Shown here: one piece after another, positions 16,137 through 24,750 of the stretch
Position numbering within the stretch: the stretch's first letter is position 1
Layout: each line of letters begins with the position of its first letter
Assembly (NCBI GenBank): GCA_016179765.1
Contig: JACPCL010000029.1
Coordinates: 136,333-200,332, forward strand
Direction of reading: 5' to 3'
DNA length: 64,000 bases
Source: Chloroflexota bacterium
Lineage (GTDB): Bacteria; Chloroflexota; Dehalococcoidia; Lucifugimonadales; JACPCL1
Notes under the pieces: model-generated
Database searches by the model: none
Told to the model about the DNA's origin: nothing
What the model saw: only the letters and a program-made list of their open reading frames with translations
Program-made: the position numbers and the translations under genes

Positions 16137-17552
16137 TCAGGTCACACGCCCCGCGATGGGTGGGGTAAGGCCACTCTCTGGGAGAAACTTGCCGTAGCCC
16201 GGCTGCTGCTCCAGGCGGCCCTGGGGGTTCAGGAGCACCTTGCCGCGCAGCAGGGTCATCCAGGGGCGGCCCTTCACCTTCCAGCCTTCGTAGGGAGTAT
16301 AGCCGGTGGTGCTGTGGTGCTCCTGGGCGGTAATGGTGCGCTCGGTCTGGGGGTCCCAGATGCACAGGTCGGCGTCGGAGCCGGGCTGGATGGCGCCTTT
16401 GCGGGGGTAGAGGCCAAAGATGCGGGCCGGGTTTTCGGAAAGGACGCGTGCCAGCCACCAGATGGGGTAGCCCCGTTTTGCGACGCCTTCGCCGTAGGCC
16501 AGGGGCGCCAGGGTCTCCAGGGAGGGGGCGCCGAAGGGGATGGGTTGGCCCTGCTCGTTGCGGAAGATGTTCTTCCAGCCAGGCTCCTTGGCCTCTCGCA
16601 GGGCGGGGGCGTGGTCGCTGGCGACGCAGGCGATGTAGCCGTGCTGGCTGCCCCACCACATGGCTTCCTGGTTCAGGTGGTCTTTGGAGCGCAGGGGCGG
16701 GCCGATCTTGGCCAGGGGGCCCAGGCGCTCCATCTCTCCTTCGTCCAGAAGGAGGTACTGGGGACAGGTCTCGGTCCAGACACGCTGCCCCTGGCTCTGG
16801 GCCTGCATAATGCGCTCCAGGCCGAGCCGGGTGCTCAAGTGGACGACGTAGGTGGGGCAGTTGGTCATGGCCCCTAGCAGACATGCGCGGTTGATGGCCT
16901 CCGCCTCGGCCCAGGGGGGGCAGGTAGCGGGGAAGTCGGTGGGCTTGACGCGACCCTCGGCCTGAGCCTTATTCATGAGGTGCTCAATGACCTCGCCATT
17001 CTCGCAGTGGAGCTGCATGACGCCGCCATGGGAGCCAACGATCTCCATGACCCGGGCGATGAGGGAGTCGGGGGAGCGGTTGTCGTAGGTCATGAACATC
17101 TTGTAAGAGGTAACGCCTAGGCCCATGGCCTCGGGCAGGCCGTTCAGGATGTAGGGGGTGTTGCCCAGGATGAAGTGAAGGCCGAAGTCCACCACGGAGG
17201 TACGCTCTGCCTCCGCCTTGAGGCGGGCGATGGCCTGAGGAAGGGTCTCCTGGGTGTCTCTGTTGTAGCCTTGGAAGGGGATGATGGTGGTGAGGCCGGC
17301 GTGGGCGGCAGCCCTGGGGCCAACGCTCCAGTCGTCGCCGCCCGCGGGCCGCAGGTGGACGTGACAGTCTATGAGGCCAGGGAGCAGGAACTTGCCGGTG
17401 GCGTCAATGGAGCGGTCGGCGGGGGGCATCAGCTCCCGCGGGCCGACGGCGGCGATGCGCTCGCCCTTGATGGCGACGCTGGCAAGAAACGCGGAGGTGG
17501 CTGTAACGACCGTGCCGCCGTGGATGATGGTGTCAACCCGTTGGGCTTGCAT
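16137..17552 (-). CDS. Dihydropyrimidinase/hydantoinase-type amidohydrolase
   Basis: The 471-aa protein has the binuclear metal site of the hydantoinase family: LPGLIDCHVHLRP (HxH), the likely carbamylated lysine in GVTSYKMFMTYD, MQLHCENG, YVVHLST and ASDHAPA. A C-terminal beta-sandwich strand region (ADLCIWDPQTERTI) completes the fold. It hydrolyses cyclic amides such as hydantoins, dihydropyrimidines or allantoin; the substrate cannot be named. It lies 32 nt after the D-aminoacylase gene, pointing to a nitrogen-scavenging operon. Confidence 0.87.
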   Translation of the reverse strand: MQAQRVDTIIHGGTVVTATSAFLASVAIKGERIAAVGPRELMPPADRSIDATGKFLLPGLIDCHVHLRPAGGDDWSVGPRAAAHAGLTTIIPFQGYNRDTQETLPQAIARLKAEAERTSVVDFGLHFILGNTPYILNGLPEAMGLGVTSYKMFMTYDNRSPDSLIARVMEIVGSHGGVMQLHCENGEVIEHLMNKAQAEGRVKPTDFPATCPPWAEAEAINRACLLGAMTNCPTYVVHLSTRLGLERIMQAQSQGQRVWTETCPQYLLLDEGEMERLGPLAKIGPPLRSKDHLNQEAMWWGSQHGYIACVASDHAPALREAKEPGWKNIFRNEQGQPIPFGAPSLETLAPLAYGEGVAKRGYPIWWLARVLSENPARIFGLYPRKGAIQPGSDADLCIWDPQTERTITAQEHHSTTGYTPYEGWKVKGRPWMTLLRGKVLLNPQGRLEQQPGYGKFLPESGLTPPIAGRVT

Positions 17553-17584
17553 AGGGTCTCACTTTGCTTTTGCTGAGGCGTCGG

Positions 17585-19156
17585 TTAGTCTTTCCCATGT
17601 CTCAGACCGCGACCGGGCGTGGCGCCCGTGTGGATGCCGTTGTCCACCACCGGTACGCCGTTGACGATGACGTAGGGGATGCCGATGGGGTACTGTTTGG
17701 GCTCCCAGCGGGTGGCGGGGGCTTTAACGGTCTGCGGGTTGAAGACGACGATGTCTGCCTTGAAGCCGTCCCGCAGAATGCCGCGATGGTTGAGGCCCAG
17801 GCGCTGGGCAGGGAAGGAGGTCATCTTGCGGATGGCCTCGGGCAGCTTAAGGTGCTTCTCTGCGCGGACGAACTCAGCCAGCACCACGGGGAAACAACCG
17901 TAAGTGCGTGGGCTAGGGAAATCGCCGAAGAGGATGGCATCGCTGCCGTACATGCCGTAGGGGTGAGAGACGAAGTCTGGCAAAGTCTGGGGGTTGGTGC
18001 CCAGGCCTACGGTGGTCAGGCCCAGGTTCTCCTCCAAGACCAGGTCCAGGAAGGCGTCCAGGGGCTCCTGGCCCCGCAAGGCAGCGATCTCCGCCACGGA
18101 CTTGCCTTCGTACTGCTTGTTGTGAGGCTTCTGGAAGTTGGTGAGCCAGCCCTCGCGGAAGTTGCGGGGGGAGGCGCTCATCTCCCGCTTCAGGATGGCC
18201 CGCTCGTCGGCGTTGGTCAGGACCTCTACGACACGCTCGGGGCCGCCGTCCATGGTCCAGTGGGGGAAGCCCAGGGCGCGAGTGCTGGAGTAGACGTAGG
18301 TGTAGCAGTCAAAGGTGACGTCCATGCCCTCGTCTCGGGCCTTCTCCACCAGGCCCAAGTAGTCCAGGTGGCTGCCTATCCCCTCGGCGCTCTGCCGGTA
18401 GTGGGTCAGATGCACAGGGATGCCGCTCTTGCGGCCGATCTCCAGGGCCTCCTCCCAGGGGGCCAGGAGGCCCTGAGCGCGCAGGCTGCCGCGGGTATGA
18501 GTGTGGTAGAAGCCGCCCATGGCGGCGGCAACCTTGGAAAGCTCAATGAGCTCATTGGTGTCGGCAAAGGACCCCGGCGGGTAGTCCAGCCCGGTGGAGA
18601 GGCCGAAGGCCCCCTCCTCCATGGCCTCGCGCACCACGGCCTTCATGTCCTCTAGCTCTGGCCTGGTGGCGAGCCGGTTCTTCCACCCCACAGACCAGAT
18701 GCGCACGGGGGAGTTGCCCAGGATGTAGGCGATGTTCACCGCCCCCCGGTGGTCAAACTTTGCCAGCAACTGGGCCACGGTGAGCCAGTCGGCGGGCATA
18801 GGGGGGTAGTCGTTGAGGCCGGAGTCCAGCCAGATGAAGCGGTGGAGCTCCTCCCGGGTCTTGAAGGGGGCCACGGAGTTGCCATCTATGCCGATAAGCT
18901 CGGTGGTGACCCCTTGGCGGACCTTCGGCTCATGCCGTGGCTCCTTCATGATGGTCATGCCGCCGTGGGAGTGGACGTCAATGAAGCCGGGGCAGACCAC
19001 GTGGCCCGTGGCGTCAATGACTCGCGCCGCCTCCATGCCGGTGAGATCGCCGCGCAGGATGCGGACCTCTTCACCCTCCACGCCGACGGCGCCGTAAAAA
19101 CCGGGGCTGCCCGTACCGTCTATGATCAATCCGCCGCGAACCAAGAGGTCAAGCAT
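17585..19156 (-). CDS. D-aminoacylase / N-acyl-D-amino-acid deacylase family
   Basis: The protein is 523 aa from ATG 19156, chosen for its AGGAG site and the family start MLDLLVRGGLIIDGTGSPGF; the frame is open 35 codons further without similarity. Motifs: VVCPGFIDVHSHGG (HxH), QGVTTELIGIDGNS, STGLDYPPG, GFYHTHTRGS, VHLTHYR and YGSDAILFGD. Family members release D-amino acids from N-acyl forms using zinc. The following hydantoinase and MmgE/PrpD genes run in the same direction. Confidence 0.87.
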   Translation of the reverse strand: MLDLLVRGGLIIDGTGSPGFYGAVGVEGEEVRILRGDLTGMEAARVIDATGHVVCPGFIDVHSHGGMTIMKEPRHEPKVRQGVTTELIGIDGNSVAPFKTREELHRFIWLDSGLNDYPPMPADWLTVAQLLAKFDHRGAVNIAYILGNSPVRIWSVGWKNRLATRPELEDMKAVVREAMEEGAFGLSTGLDYPPGSFADTNELIELSKVAAAMGGFYHTHTRGSLRAQGLLAPWEEALEIGRKSGIPVHLTHYRQSAEGIGSHLDYLGLVEKARDEGMDVTFDCYTYVYSSTRALGFPHWTMDGGPERVVEVLTNADERAILKREMSASPRNFREGWLTNFQKPHNKQYEGKSVAEIAALRGQEPLDAFLDLVLEENLGLTTVGLGTNPQTLPDFVSHPYGMYGSDAILFGDFPSPRTYGCFPVVLAEFVRAEKHLKLPEAIRKMTSFPAQRLGLNHRGILRDGFKADIVVFNPQTVKAPATRWEPKQYPIGIPYVIVNGVPVVDNGIHTGATPGRGLRHGKD

Positions 19157-19281
19157 TGCCAACTCCTGAGGGATGCATGGGGAACTGAATGGGCGACAGG
19201 AGGATATGCCGAAGTGGGCCTGGCAGCAAGAGCGTGGTGTTGCAGTCCTGTTACGAAACACCCCGGCGTCTGGTGCGCTGA

Positions 19282-19290
19282 ATCATAGCA
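19282..19290 (-). promoter_or_regulatory. Extended -10 upstream of the amidohydrolase operon
   Basis: The reverse strand reads TGCTATGAT about 126 nt before the D-aminoacylase start. It is identical to the elements before the ThDP-enzyme and argS genes. Confidence 0.4.
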
Positions 19291-19437
19291 TGAGCCTGGC
19301 GTAAAATCCAGGTTTACGTGCAGAAAAGGAAATTGTGTGCTGTGATGAGCGTATTCTGATTCGCAATTGTTGAGAAAACTATCTCCCCACCTTGTGAGGT
19401 GGAAGGTCCCCCTCTAGCCTGATAGGAGGATAAAGTG

Positions 19438-19480
19438 GTAAAGATGTGTGCTGCGGCTTTGCCGCAGTACACATCTTTAC
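19438..19480. terminator. Triloop hairpin after the SARP regulator
   Basis: Arms of 20 bp with one mismatch (19438-19457 and 19461-19480, starting GTAAAGATGTGTG) enclose a TTT loop. It lies 110 nt past the stop of the leftward regulator gene. The gap 19291-19590 also has CCCCCTCT and GAGGGGGAC repeats but no gene. Confidence 0.6.
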
Positions 19481-19590
19481 ATATCCAAAGTCCCCCTCTC
19501 CGCGACGCAGAGGGGGACTACAGGGGTGAGGTGAAGAAAGAGGCTTCGGCTTACCAAGAGGCTGCCCTGAGCCTGCCGAAGGGACAGGCT

Positions 19591-20352
19591 CTAAGAGGAG
19601 CCTAGTAAGTCTTCATAAACCTTCTGGGTTTCAGGCGAAGGGTCTGTACCTAGCTCTGTTGCGAAGAGCACGCGACAACTTTCATAGACACGCAATGCTT
19701 CAGCGCGGTTTCCCAACGTAGCCTGAATACGCATGAGCCGTTGGTAGCCCGTTTCACGATAAGGCTCCAGCGCAACGCTTTCGCGAGCTGCGCCTAGAGC
19801 CAGAGAGGGCTCTCCATTGAGCAACCATATTTCTGACAGGCAGTCAAGCGCCCGCAAGAGTATGCTCTGCAGCCTAGCACGCTCGCGGCTGATCCACTCG
19901 CCTTCCTCCCCACCGAGAAACGGCTGGCGCGCCGTGATAGCGGCAATATTGCTTGGGCCCCACGCGCCTTTCCAGTCGTTGGAACGCAGCATTCCCTCCG
20001 CCAAATCAATCGCCTCCGCTGCGGCCTCCCGATCGATCCAGGTGTCATCGCCGACCTGCAGGAGATAGCCTCCGGAGGCGCCGGTTAACGTCATCGCAGC
20101 CGACGGCCCTACTCGTTTCAAGAGTCTCCGCAGCTTACTGATGAGGGCGTTCAGCGCCGTTTCCCAGGCTGAAGGGAGCGTCTCCGGCCAAAGAGCATCG
20201 GCTAGCTCATCACGCGTCATGGGCCGCTGACGGTGGCAGACGAGGTAGGCGAAAAGGAGCCGGCTCTGGCGACCAGGAAATTGTTGCTCATCGAAAAGCC
20301 TCCCACCACTTTCGATGTACATCCGCCCCGTTACGTACACACGCGTGGACAC
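19591..20352 (-). CDS. SARP/BTAD-type transcriptional regulator
   Basis: The 253-aa protein has an N-terminal OmpR-like winged helix (SRLLFAYLVCHRQRPMTRDELADALWPE, residues about 30-60 in two parts, and ALISKLRRLLKRVG) followed by a bacterial transcriptional activation domain of TPR-like helices (LEPYRETGYQRLMRI, NRAEALRVYESCRVLF and ELGTDPSPET). This is the AfsR/DnrI (SARP) layout without an ATPase. Such proteins usually activate an adjacent cluster. The divergent small-gene set starting at 20450, 97 nt away, is the obvious candidate target. Confidence 0.88.
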   Translation of the reverse strand: MSTRVYVTGRMYIESGGRLFDEQQFPGRQSRLLFAYLVCHRQRPMTRDELADALWPETLPSAWETALNALISKLRRLLKRVGPSAAMTLTGASGGYLLQVGDDTWIDREAAAEAIDLAEGMLRSNDWKGAWGPSNIAAITARQPFLGGEEGEWISRERARLQSILLRALDCLSEIWLLNGEPSLALGAARESVALEPYRETGYQRLMRIQATLGNRAEALRVYESCRVLFATELGTDPSPETQKVYEDLLGSS

Positions 20353-20449
20353 TCAGCAAACCACCCAAGAAATTTCCAAGTTTGTGCCAACAAGCCTAGC
20401 GTATTGTGACATGGAGAGTTAACCCCGACAAGAAGAAAGGAGGTTCGCT

Positions 20450-20731
20450 ATGACTGGAGGAAATCGGTTACCACTCGGAAGGTTCCTGGATGCTCTGCCC
20501 AAGGCCCTGTACGTGGTGGCGCACGTCATGTTCCTTGGTATTGGCCTCTGGCTTTGGGCACGGGCACGAGACAGCGTCTTGGTGTCCCCAGAAGCGCTGT
20601 TGCTGTATGTCCTCTCGCAGATAGTCTTCTTCGGCTATTTTGCGAACTGGATCACGCTGAAGATGGCAGTGCTGGCGGAACAGACGCTGATGGTGGCGAT
20701 GGTGCTCCTGATCGTGCTGCGGGCGACCTAA
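20450..20731 (+). CDS. Small integral membrane protein, 93 aa
   Basis: I recognise no family. After about 15 polar residues the protein is almost entirely hydrophobic, with three probable membrane helices (ALYVVAHVMFLGIGLWLWA, LLLYVLSQIVFFGYFANWI, and TLMVAMVLLIVL). A strong AAAGGAGG site precedes the ATG. It is the first gene after the divergent SARP regulator and probably shares a transcript with the tautomerase and DUF1059 genes. Confidence 0.75.
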   Translation: MTGGNRLPLGRFLDALPKALYVVAHVMFLGIGLWLWARARDSVLVSPEALLLYVLSQIVFFGYFANWITLKMAVLAEQTLMVAMVLLIVLRAT

Positions 20732-20851
20732 GTGCCCTTGCCCGCGGTATGGGAAACCTCACCGGTCTGCGCGTTGCCTTGTCCAGACACCTGCCAAGCA
20801 ACGGGGATCAATCTGAAGCAACACAAGTAATGAAGTGGAAAGGAGTCCGCT

Positions 20852-21073
20852 ATGCCGCTCATCCAAGTCAAGCTGATCGAGGGTGTATTCACTGAGGGCC
20901 AGAAGCGCGATATCATAAGGAGGTTGGCAGACACGATGGTGTCTATCTCAGGGGAGAACTTGCGCCCCGTCACCTGGGTCGTTGTTGAAGAGGTCAAGAG
21001 TGGCGACTGGGGCATCGGCGGCAATGGCCTGACCACAGCAGATGTGAAGGCGCTAGCCGCTGGAAAGGCGTAG
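20852..21073 (+). CDS. 4-oxalocrotonate tautomerase-like protein
   Basis: The 73-aa protein begins MPLIQVKLIEGVF, so that Pro2 becomes the catalytic N-terminal proline after Met removal. The family helix TEGQKRDIIRRLADTM and the strand PVTWVVVEEVKSGDWGIGG follow. Tautomerases of this group form hexamers and act on enol/keto acids. The AAAGGAG site precedes ATG 20852. It lies between the membrane protein and DUF1059. Confidence 0.9.
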   Translation: MPLIQVKLIEGVFTEGQKRDIIRRLADTMVSISGENLRPVTWVVVEEVKSGDWGIGGNGLTTADVKALAAGKA

Positions 21074-21106
21074 ACTGTTCTACACGGGCTACAGGAGGAA
21101 TGGGCA

Positions 21107-21256
21107 ATGGCTAAGGTATTCACCTGTGAATGCGGAGTCGTGATCAAGGGCCGGGACGATGGCGATCTGGTGCGCCAAGCTCAGCGCCATGCCCGTGAGG
21201 TACACCGGATGCAGATCACCAGAGAACAGGTCTTGGCCATGGCCCGCCAGGAATAG
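21107..21256 (+). CDS. DUF1059 family small protein
   Basis: The 49-aa product reads MAKVFTCECGVVIKGRDDGD at its start and continues with a helix LVRQAQRHAREVH. This is the DUF1059 pattern, with a Cys-x-Cys-Gly knuckle and a conserved His. The ATG follows AGGAGG by 8 nt. Function unknown; these proteins often sit beside stress or redox genes. It is the last gene of the set that begins at 20450. Confidence 0.85.
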   Translation: MAKVFTCECGVVIKGRDDGDLVRQAQRHAREVHRMQITREQVLAMARQE

Positions 21257-21259
21257 AGT

Positions 21260-21300
21260 GGAAGAGCGACATCCTCACGGCGGAAGGATGTCGCTCTTCC
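21260..21300 (+). terminator. Terminator hairpin of the 20450-21256 gene set
   Basis: Perfect 16-bp arms (GGAAGAGCGACATCCT at 21260-21275 and its complement at 21285-21300) enclose a 9-nt loop. It lies 4 nt after the DUF1059 stop codon. Confidence 0.8.
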
Positions 21301-21594
21301 ACTAGCTAAGAAAAACAAACAAAGAGCAGTACAGACCTGTCAGGAGGGATCTGGGCTGCCATTGTTCGGTCGCCGCCGCAGGATGGTCCAGCGGACTTCC
21401 AAGGTTTTCATCCGCGTCCGCGCGGCGTTAGCACTGTTGTGATGGTAGCGGCCACCTGGGCCAGAAGAGGATTCGGCTGGGCGTGTTTGAGAACGCCCCC
21501 GATATCGTCCATGCCATCATGCCCAATCTCGAAGCCAACAACGCGGGCCCCAAGACGAAGGTGAGCAAGAAAGTTTTACCTCTTATCCAGGGTG
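21301..21594. other. Gap between terminator and tRNA-Val, possible gene debris
   Basis: I see no intact gene. At about 21484-21595 the plus strand can be read as VFENAPDIVHAIMPNLEANN and further, which looks like coding sequence but has no start or recognisable family. The 14-mer AGAAAGTTTTACCT at about 21568-21581 recurs at 42036-42049 beside a tRNA-end-like repeat. Confidence 0.35.
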
Positions 21595-21668
21595 TGGGCG
21601 GTGATGGATTCGAACCAACGACCTCCGCGATGTCAACGCGACGCTCTAACCAACTGAGCTAACCGCCC
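21595..21668 (-). tRNA. tRNA-Val(GAC)
   Basis: The reverse strand folds as a cloverleaf: acceptor stem GGGCGGT/ACCGCCC (7 bp perfect), D-arm GCTC/GAGC, anticodon stem TCGCG/CGCGG with loop TTGACAT (anticodon GAC, reading valine GUC), a 5-nt variable loop AGGTC and T-loop TTCGAAT. The T-stem GTTGG/CCATC has one U-U mismatch. Discriminator base A; the CCA end is not encoded. It lies alone between hairpins. Confidence 0.9.
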
Positions 21669-21719
21669 GCCTGAAGCGCAAGCCCAGTGTACCAGTGCGG
21701 CAAGAGGAGGGTCAAGGAG

Positions 21720-21748
21720 AAGGTGGGCCGCGATTTGCGGCCCACCTT
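21720..21748. terminator. Hairpin between tRNA-Val and the transketolase genes
   Basis: Perfect 12-bp arms AAGGTGGGCCGC and complement enclose GATTT. No gene ends obviously here; the short leftward ORF crossing it overlaps the tRNA and is not credible. Confidence 0.45.
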
Positions 21749-21912
21749 TGAGGAGTGCTTGGGTATGGTGGGGTATGCTACGACCGGGAACTCATGGGTG
21801 AGGAACGAAGTGGCCATTACCACACTAAGCTGATAGGCCAAGTGACAGATGGTCAGCATACTTTTGGCTCGTAAGGTCTCCTTCTCCCGCATGGACACCC
21901 CCTTCAGTGCGT

Positions 21913-21921
21913 TGCTATAAT
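21913..21921 (+). promoter_or_regulatory. Extended -10 of the transketolase operon
   Basis: TGCTATAAT lies 24 nt before ATG 21946, leaving room for the GAAGGAGG ribosome-binding site. Confidence 0.6.
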
Positions 21922-21945
21922 CGGTGCACTGCTGAAGGAGGTGCC

Positions 21946-22932
21946 ATGGTCTCCGTCACATCCGACGCCAGGGGGGCGCAGCGCTCCCCCTCACCCGTAA
22001 AGGCTTCATCCCACGGGACGCCTACTACCCCATCACCGAACTACCGCCAGCTACGGGAGATCGCCCGGGCGGTGCGCAGGGACATCCTGCTTTCCATCAC
22101 CGAGGCCGGCAGCGGCCATCCAGGCGGTTCCCTTTCGGAGGCGGACATCCTTGTCGCCCTTTACTGGTGTGTCCTGCGCCACGATCCCAGGAACCCCGCC
22201 TGGGGCGACCGCGACCGCCTGATTCTCAGCAAGGGCCACGCCTGCCCCGGCCTGTACACCGTTCTTGCCCACCGGGGCTATTTCCCCAAGGCGGACCTGA
22301 GCACCTTCCGCAAGCTGGGCAGCCACCTCCAGGGTCACGCCAAGATGGGCACCCCCGGCGTAGAGATGTCCTCCGGCTCCCTGGGGCAGGGCCTCTCCTT
22401 TGGCGTTGGCGTTGCCCTGGCCGGTCGGCTGGATGGCCGCAGTTATCGCACCTATGTCCTTTTAGGCGATGGCGAGTGCGACGAAGGCCAGGTGTGGGAG
22501 GCGGCGATGTCGGCTGCCCACTATAAGGTGGACACCCTCACGGCCATCGTGGACCGCAACAGGATTCAGAACGACCGCTTCACCAGGGAGGTCATGGAGC
22601 TGGAGCCGCTTGACGCCAAGTGGCGAGCCTTTGGCTGGCGGGTGCTGGAGATAGACGGCCATAGCTTCCCCGCCCTCCTCCGCGCCCTGCGCCAGGCCCA
22701 GGAGACCGAAGGCCAACCCACCGTCATCATCGCCAGGACCACCAAGGGCAAGGGCGTCAGCTTTATGGAGAACAACCCCGCCTTTCACGGGCGCGCCCCT
22801 ACAAAGGAGCAGCTTGCCCAGGCCCTTGGCGAGGTGGGTTTCTCCAGAGCAGAGGCCAGCGCCGCCATGAAGGAGTTGGGTTTCCCCGAGGCCAAGATCG
22901 CCGAGTGGACCGGCCTGATGCCAGAAGGATAG
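21946..22932 (+). CDS. Transketolase, N-terminal subunit
   Basis: The protein is 328 aa from ATG 21946 with AAGGAGG upstream. After about 30 variable residues it has the ThDP-binding half of transketolase: GSGHPGGSLSEADILVALYW, RDRLILSKGHACPGLYTVLA, GSLGQGLSFGVGVAL and the metal motif LLGDGECDEGQVWEAAM...VDRNRIQND. The C-terminal half is encoded by the next gene. The pair transfers two-carbon units in the pentose phosphate pathway. Split transketolases are common in archaea and many non-proteobacterial lineages. Confidence 0.93.
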   Translation: MVSVTSDARGAQRSPSPVKASSHGTPTTPSPNYRQLREIARAVRRDILLSITEAGSGHPGGSLSEADILVALYWCVLRHDPRNPAWGDRDRLILSKGHACPGLYTVLAHRGYFPKADLSTFRKLGSHLQGHAKMGTPGVEMSSGSLGQGLSFGVGVALAGRLDGRSYRTYVLLGDGECDEGQVWEAAMSAAHYKVDTLTAIVDRNRIQNDRFTREVMELEPLDAKWRAFGWRVLEIDGHSFPALLRALRQAQETEGQPTVIIARTTKGKGVSFMENNPAFHGRAPTKEQLAQALGEVGFSRAEASAAMKELGFPEAKIAEWTGLMPEG

Positions 22933-23892
22933 GTGCAACCAAGCATGGTAACCCGCGCAGCGGCAGTCACACGGGAGGTCTTCGGCCAGACCCTTCTGGC
23001 CCTGGGCAAGGAGAACCCGGACATTGTGGCGGTGGGTGGAGACCTGAACGTCTCCACCTTTGCCTACCTCTTTGGCAGGGAGTTTCCTGCCCGCTTCTTT
23101 GATCTGGGGCCTGCCGAGCAGAACATGATGAGCATAGCGGCGGGCCTTGCCTTTAGCGGCAAGATACCCTTTGCCAACACCTTTGCCGTGTTTGGCACTG
23201 GGCGGCCCTATGACCAGATCCGGGTGGGCATTGCCCAGACGGGGGCGAACGTCAAGATCATCGGCAGCCACTCCGGCATCACCGTGGGCGAGGACGGCGT
23301 CTCCGCCCAGGCCATTGAGGACATCGCGCTCATGTGCGCGCTGCCAGGCTTCCACGTCATCGTCCCGTCTGACGGCCCTGAGACGGCCCAGGCGGTGCGC
23401 GTCGCTGCAAAGGAGCGAGGCCCCTTCTACCTGCGCCTCTCCCGTCTGGCCACGCCGGTCTTGCACGCCGATGGCTCCTCCTTCCGCCTGGGCAGGGCGG
23501 AGGTCATGCGCCAGGGGTTGGACCTTACCCTGATCGCCTGCGGGATCATGGTGGCCGCCGCCCTGGAGGCTGCGGAAACCCTGGCCAGGACGGGTGTCCA
23601 GGCACGCGTCCTGAACGTCGCCACCCTCCAACCGCTGGACAGAGAGGCCATCCTCCAGGCTGCGCGGGAGACGGGGGCCATAGTAACGGCGGAGGAGCAC
23701 TACATCAATGGCGGCCTGGGCAGCATGGTGGCATCGGTAGTGGCCCAGGGGTATCCGGCGCCAGTGGAGATGGTGGCGCTGCACCGGTACGCCGAATCGG
23801 GGGCGCCGGCGCAGCTTCTCGCCAAGTACGGCCTGACCGCCGCCGACGTGGAGAGGGCGGCCCGCCGCGTTATGACTCGCAAGGGAAAATGA
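22933..23892 (+). CDS. Transketolase, C-terminal subunit
   Basis: The protein is about 319 aa from GTG 22933, directly after the previous stop; ATG 22945 is an equally possible start. The pyrimidine-binding domain carries VGGDLNVST, FFDLGPAEQNMMSIAAGLA (catalytic Glu) and NTFAVFGTGRPYDQIR. The C-terminal domain has TLIACGIMVAAALEAAE and EEHYINGGLGSMVA. It completes the split enzyme and is translationally coupled to the N-terminal subunit. Confidence 0.93.
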   Translation: MQPSMVTRAAAVTREVFGQTLLALGKENPDIVAVGGDLNVSTFAYLFGREFPARFFDLGPAEQNMMSIAAGLAFSGKIPFANTFAVFGTGRPYDQIRVGIAQTGANVKIIGSHSGITVGEDGVSAQAIEDIALMCALPGFHVIVPSDGPETAQAVRVAAKERGPFYLRLSRLATPVLHADGSSFRLGRAEVMRQGLDLTLIACGIMVAAALEAAETLARTGVQARVLNVATLQPLDREAILQAARETGAIVTAEEHYINGGLGSMVASVVAQGYPAPVEMVALHRYAESGAPAQLLAKYGLTAADVERAARRVMTRKGK

Positions 23893-23990
23893 GGGGCAAC
23901 TTCCCTATCTTTACCATGAAGCGTACATGCCATTGACTGATGCAATCGCACCAACGATAATAGCATTCACACCCAAAAGGAGATTCACCA

Positions 23991-24518
23991 ATGGCAGCAA
24001 CAGAACGCAGCGGCGTCTATAAAGTACGCACAAACCCCCTCACCCTCCTGGGCAACGAAGTCAAGGTGGGCCAGAAAGCCCCCGGCTTTAGCTTGCCAGG
24101 GGCTAACAACCAGACCGTGACTCTGGAAGGTTCCCATGGTAAGACCAGAATCATCGCCGCCGTGGTGTCCCTGGACACCGGCGTGTGCGACCGGGAAAGC
24201 AAGCGGCTGAACGACATCGCCAAAGAGCTACCCAACGTGGAAGTGGTGGTGGTGAGCAAGGACTTGCCCTTCGCCCAGGCCCGCTGGTGCGGCGCCGCCG
24301 ACGTCAAGAACATCAAGACCGCCTCGGCCTACCGCGACGACTCTACCTTCGGCACGGATTATGGCGTCCTGGTAAAGGAGAACCGTCTGCTGGCGCGCTC
24401 CGTCTTCGTGGTGGACGCCACTGATGTGGTCCGGCACGTGCAGTACGTGCCTGATCTGCTGGAGGAGCCAAACTACGATGCGGTGAAAGAGGCGGCAAAG
24501 AAGGCCTCTGGAGCGTAA
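23991..24518 (+). CDS. tpx: Thiol peroxidase (Tpx-type peroxiredoxin)
   Basis: The 175-aa protein fits the atypical 2-Cys Tpx family: VGQKAPGFSLPG, the peroxidatic Cys in VVSLDTGVCDRESKRLN, and the resolving Cys in LPFAQARWCGA. The last helix region ends VKEAAKKASGA. It reduces hydrogen peroxide and organic peroxides with thioredoxin. A good AAAAGGAG site precedes the ATG, and a strong terminator follows 16 nt after the stop. Confidence 0.94.
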   Translation: MAATERSGVYKVRTNPLTLLGNEVKVGQKAPGFSLPGANNQTVTLEGSHGKTRIIAAVVSLDTGVCDRESKRLNDIAKELPNVEVVVVSKDLPFAQARWCGAADVKNIKTASAYRDDSTFGTDYGVLVKENRLLARSVFVVDATDVVRHVQYVPDLLEEPNYDAVKEAAKKASGA

Positions 24519-24534
24519 GGCTCTCCTACCCACA

Positions 24535-24569
24535 AAGAGGGGCGGACTCAGCGAGTCGGCCCCTCTTTT
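24535..24569 (+). terminator. Rho-independent terminator after tpx
   Basis: AAGAGGGGCGGACTC, a 3-nt AGC loop and GAGTCGGCCCCTCTT form a 15-bp hairpin with one mismatch. The right arm ends in CTTTTG. Confidence 0.85.
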
Positions 24570-24750
24570 GTCATACCGCAGGCGCAGCTTCGGACGGAGA
24601 AGGTGATCTGATACGCCCCCTCCCGACTGTCTGCTCCTTCCCACCCACAGGGCTGCGAAAAATAGGGAGAACTCCCGATGTATCCCTCCAACGGAGTGCC
24701 GACAATGGTCTCATCCCACTCAGAAGGGCTCAAAGCTAAGGAGGAAAGAA

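Noticed and set aside
21659-21898. 79-codon minus-strand ORF between tRNA-Val and the transketolase gene
   Set aside because: Its 3' end overlaps the tRNA, it crosses a hairpin and shows no family or ribosome-binding site.
22462-23784. 440-codon minus-strand ORF over the transketolase genes
   Set aside because: Antisense shadow of two well-supported transketolase subunits.
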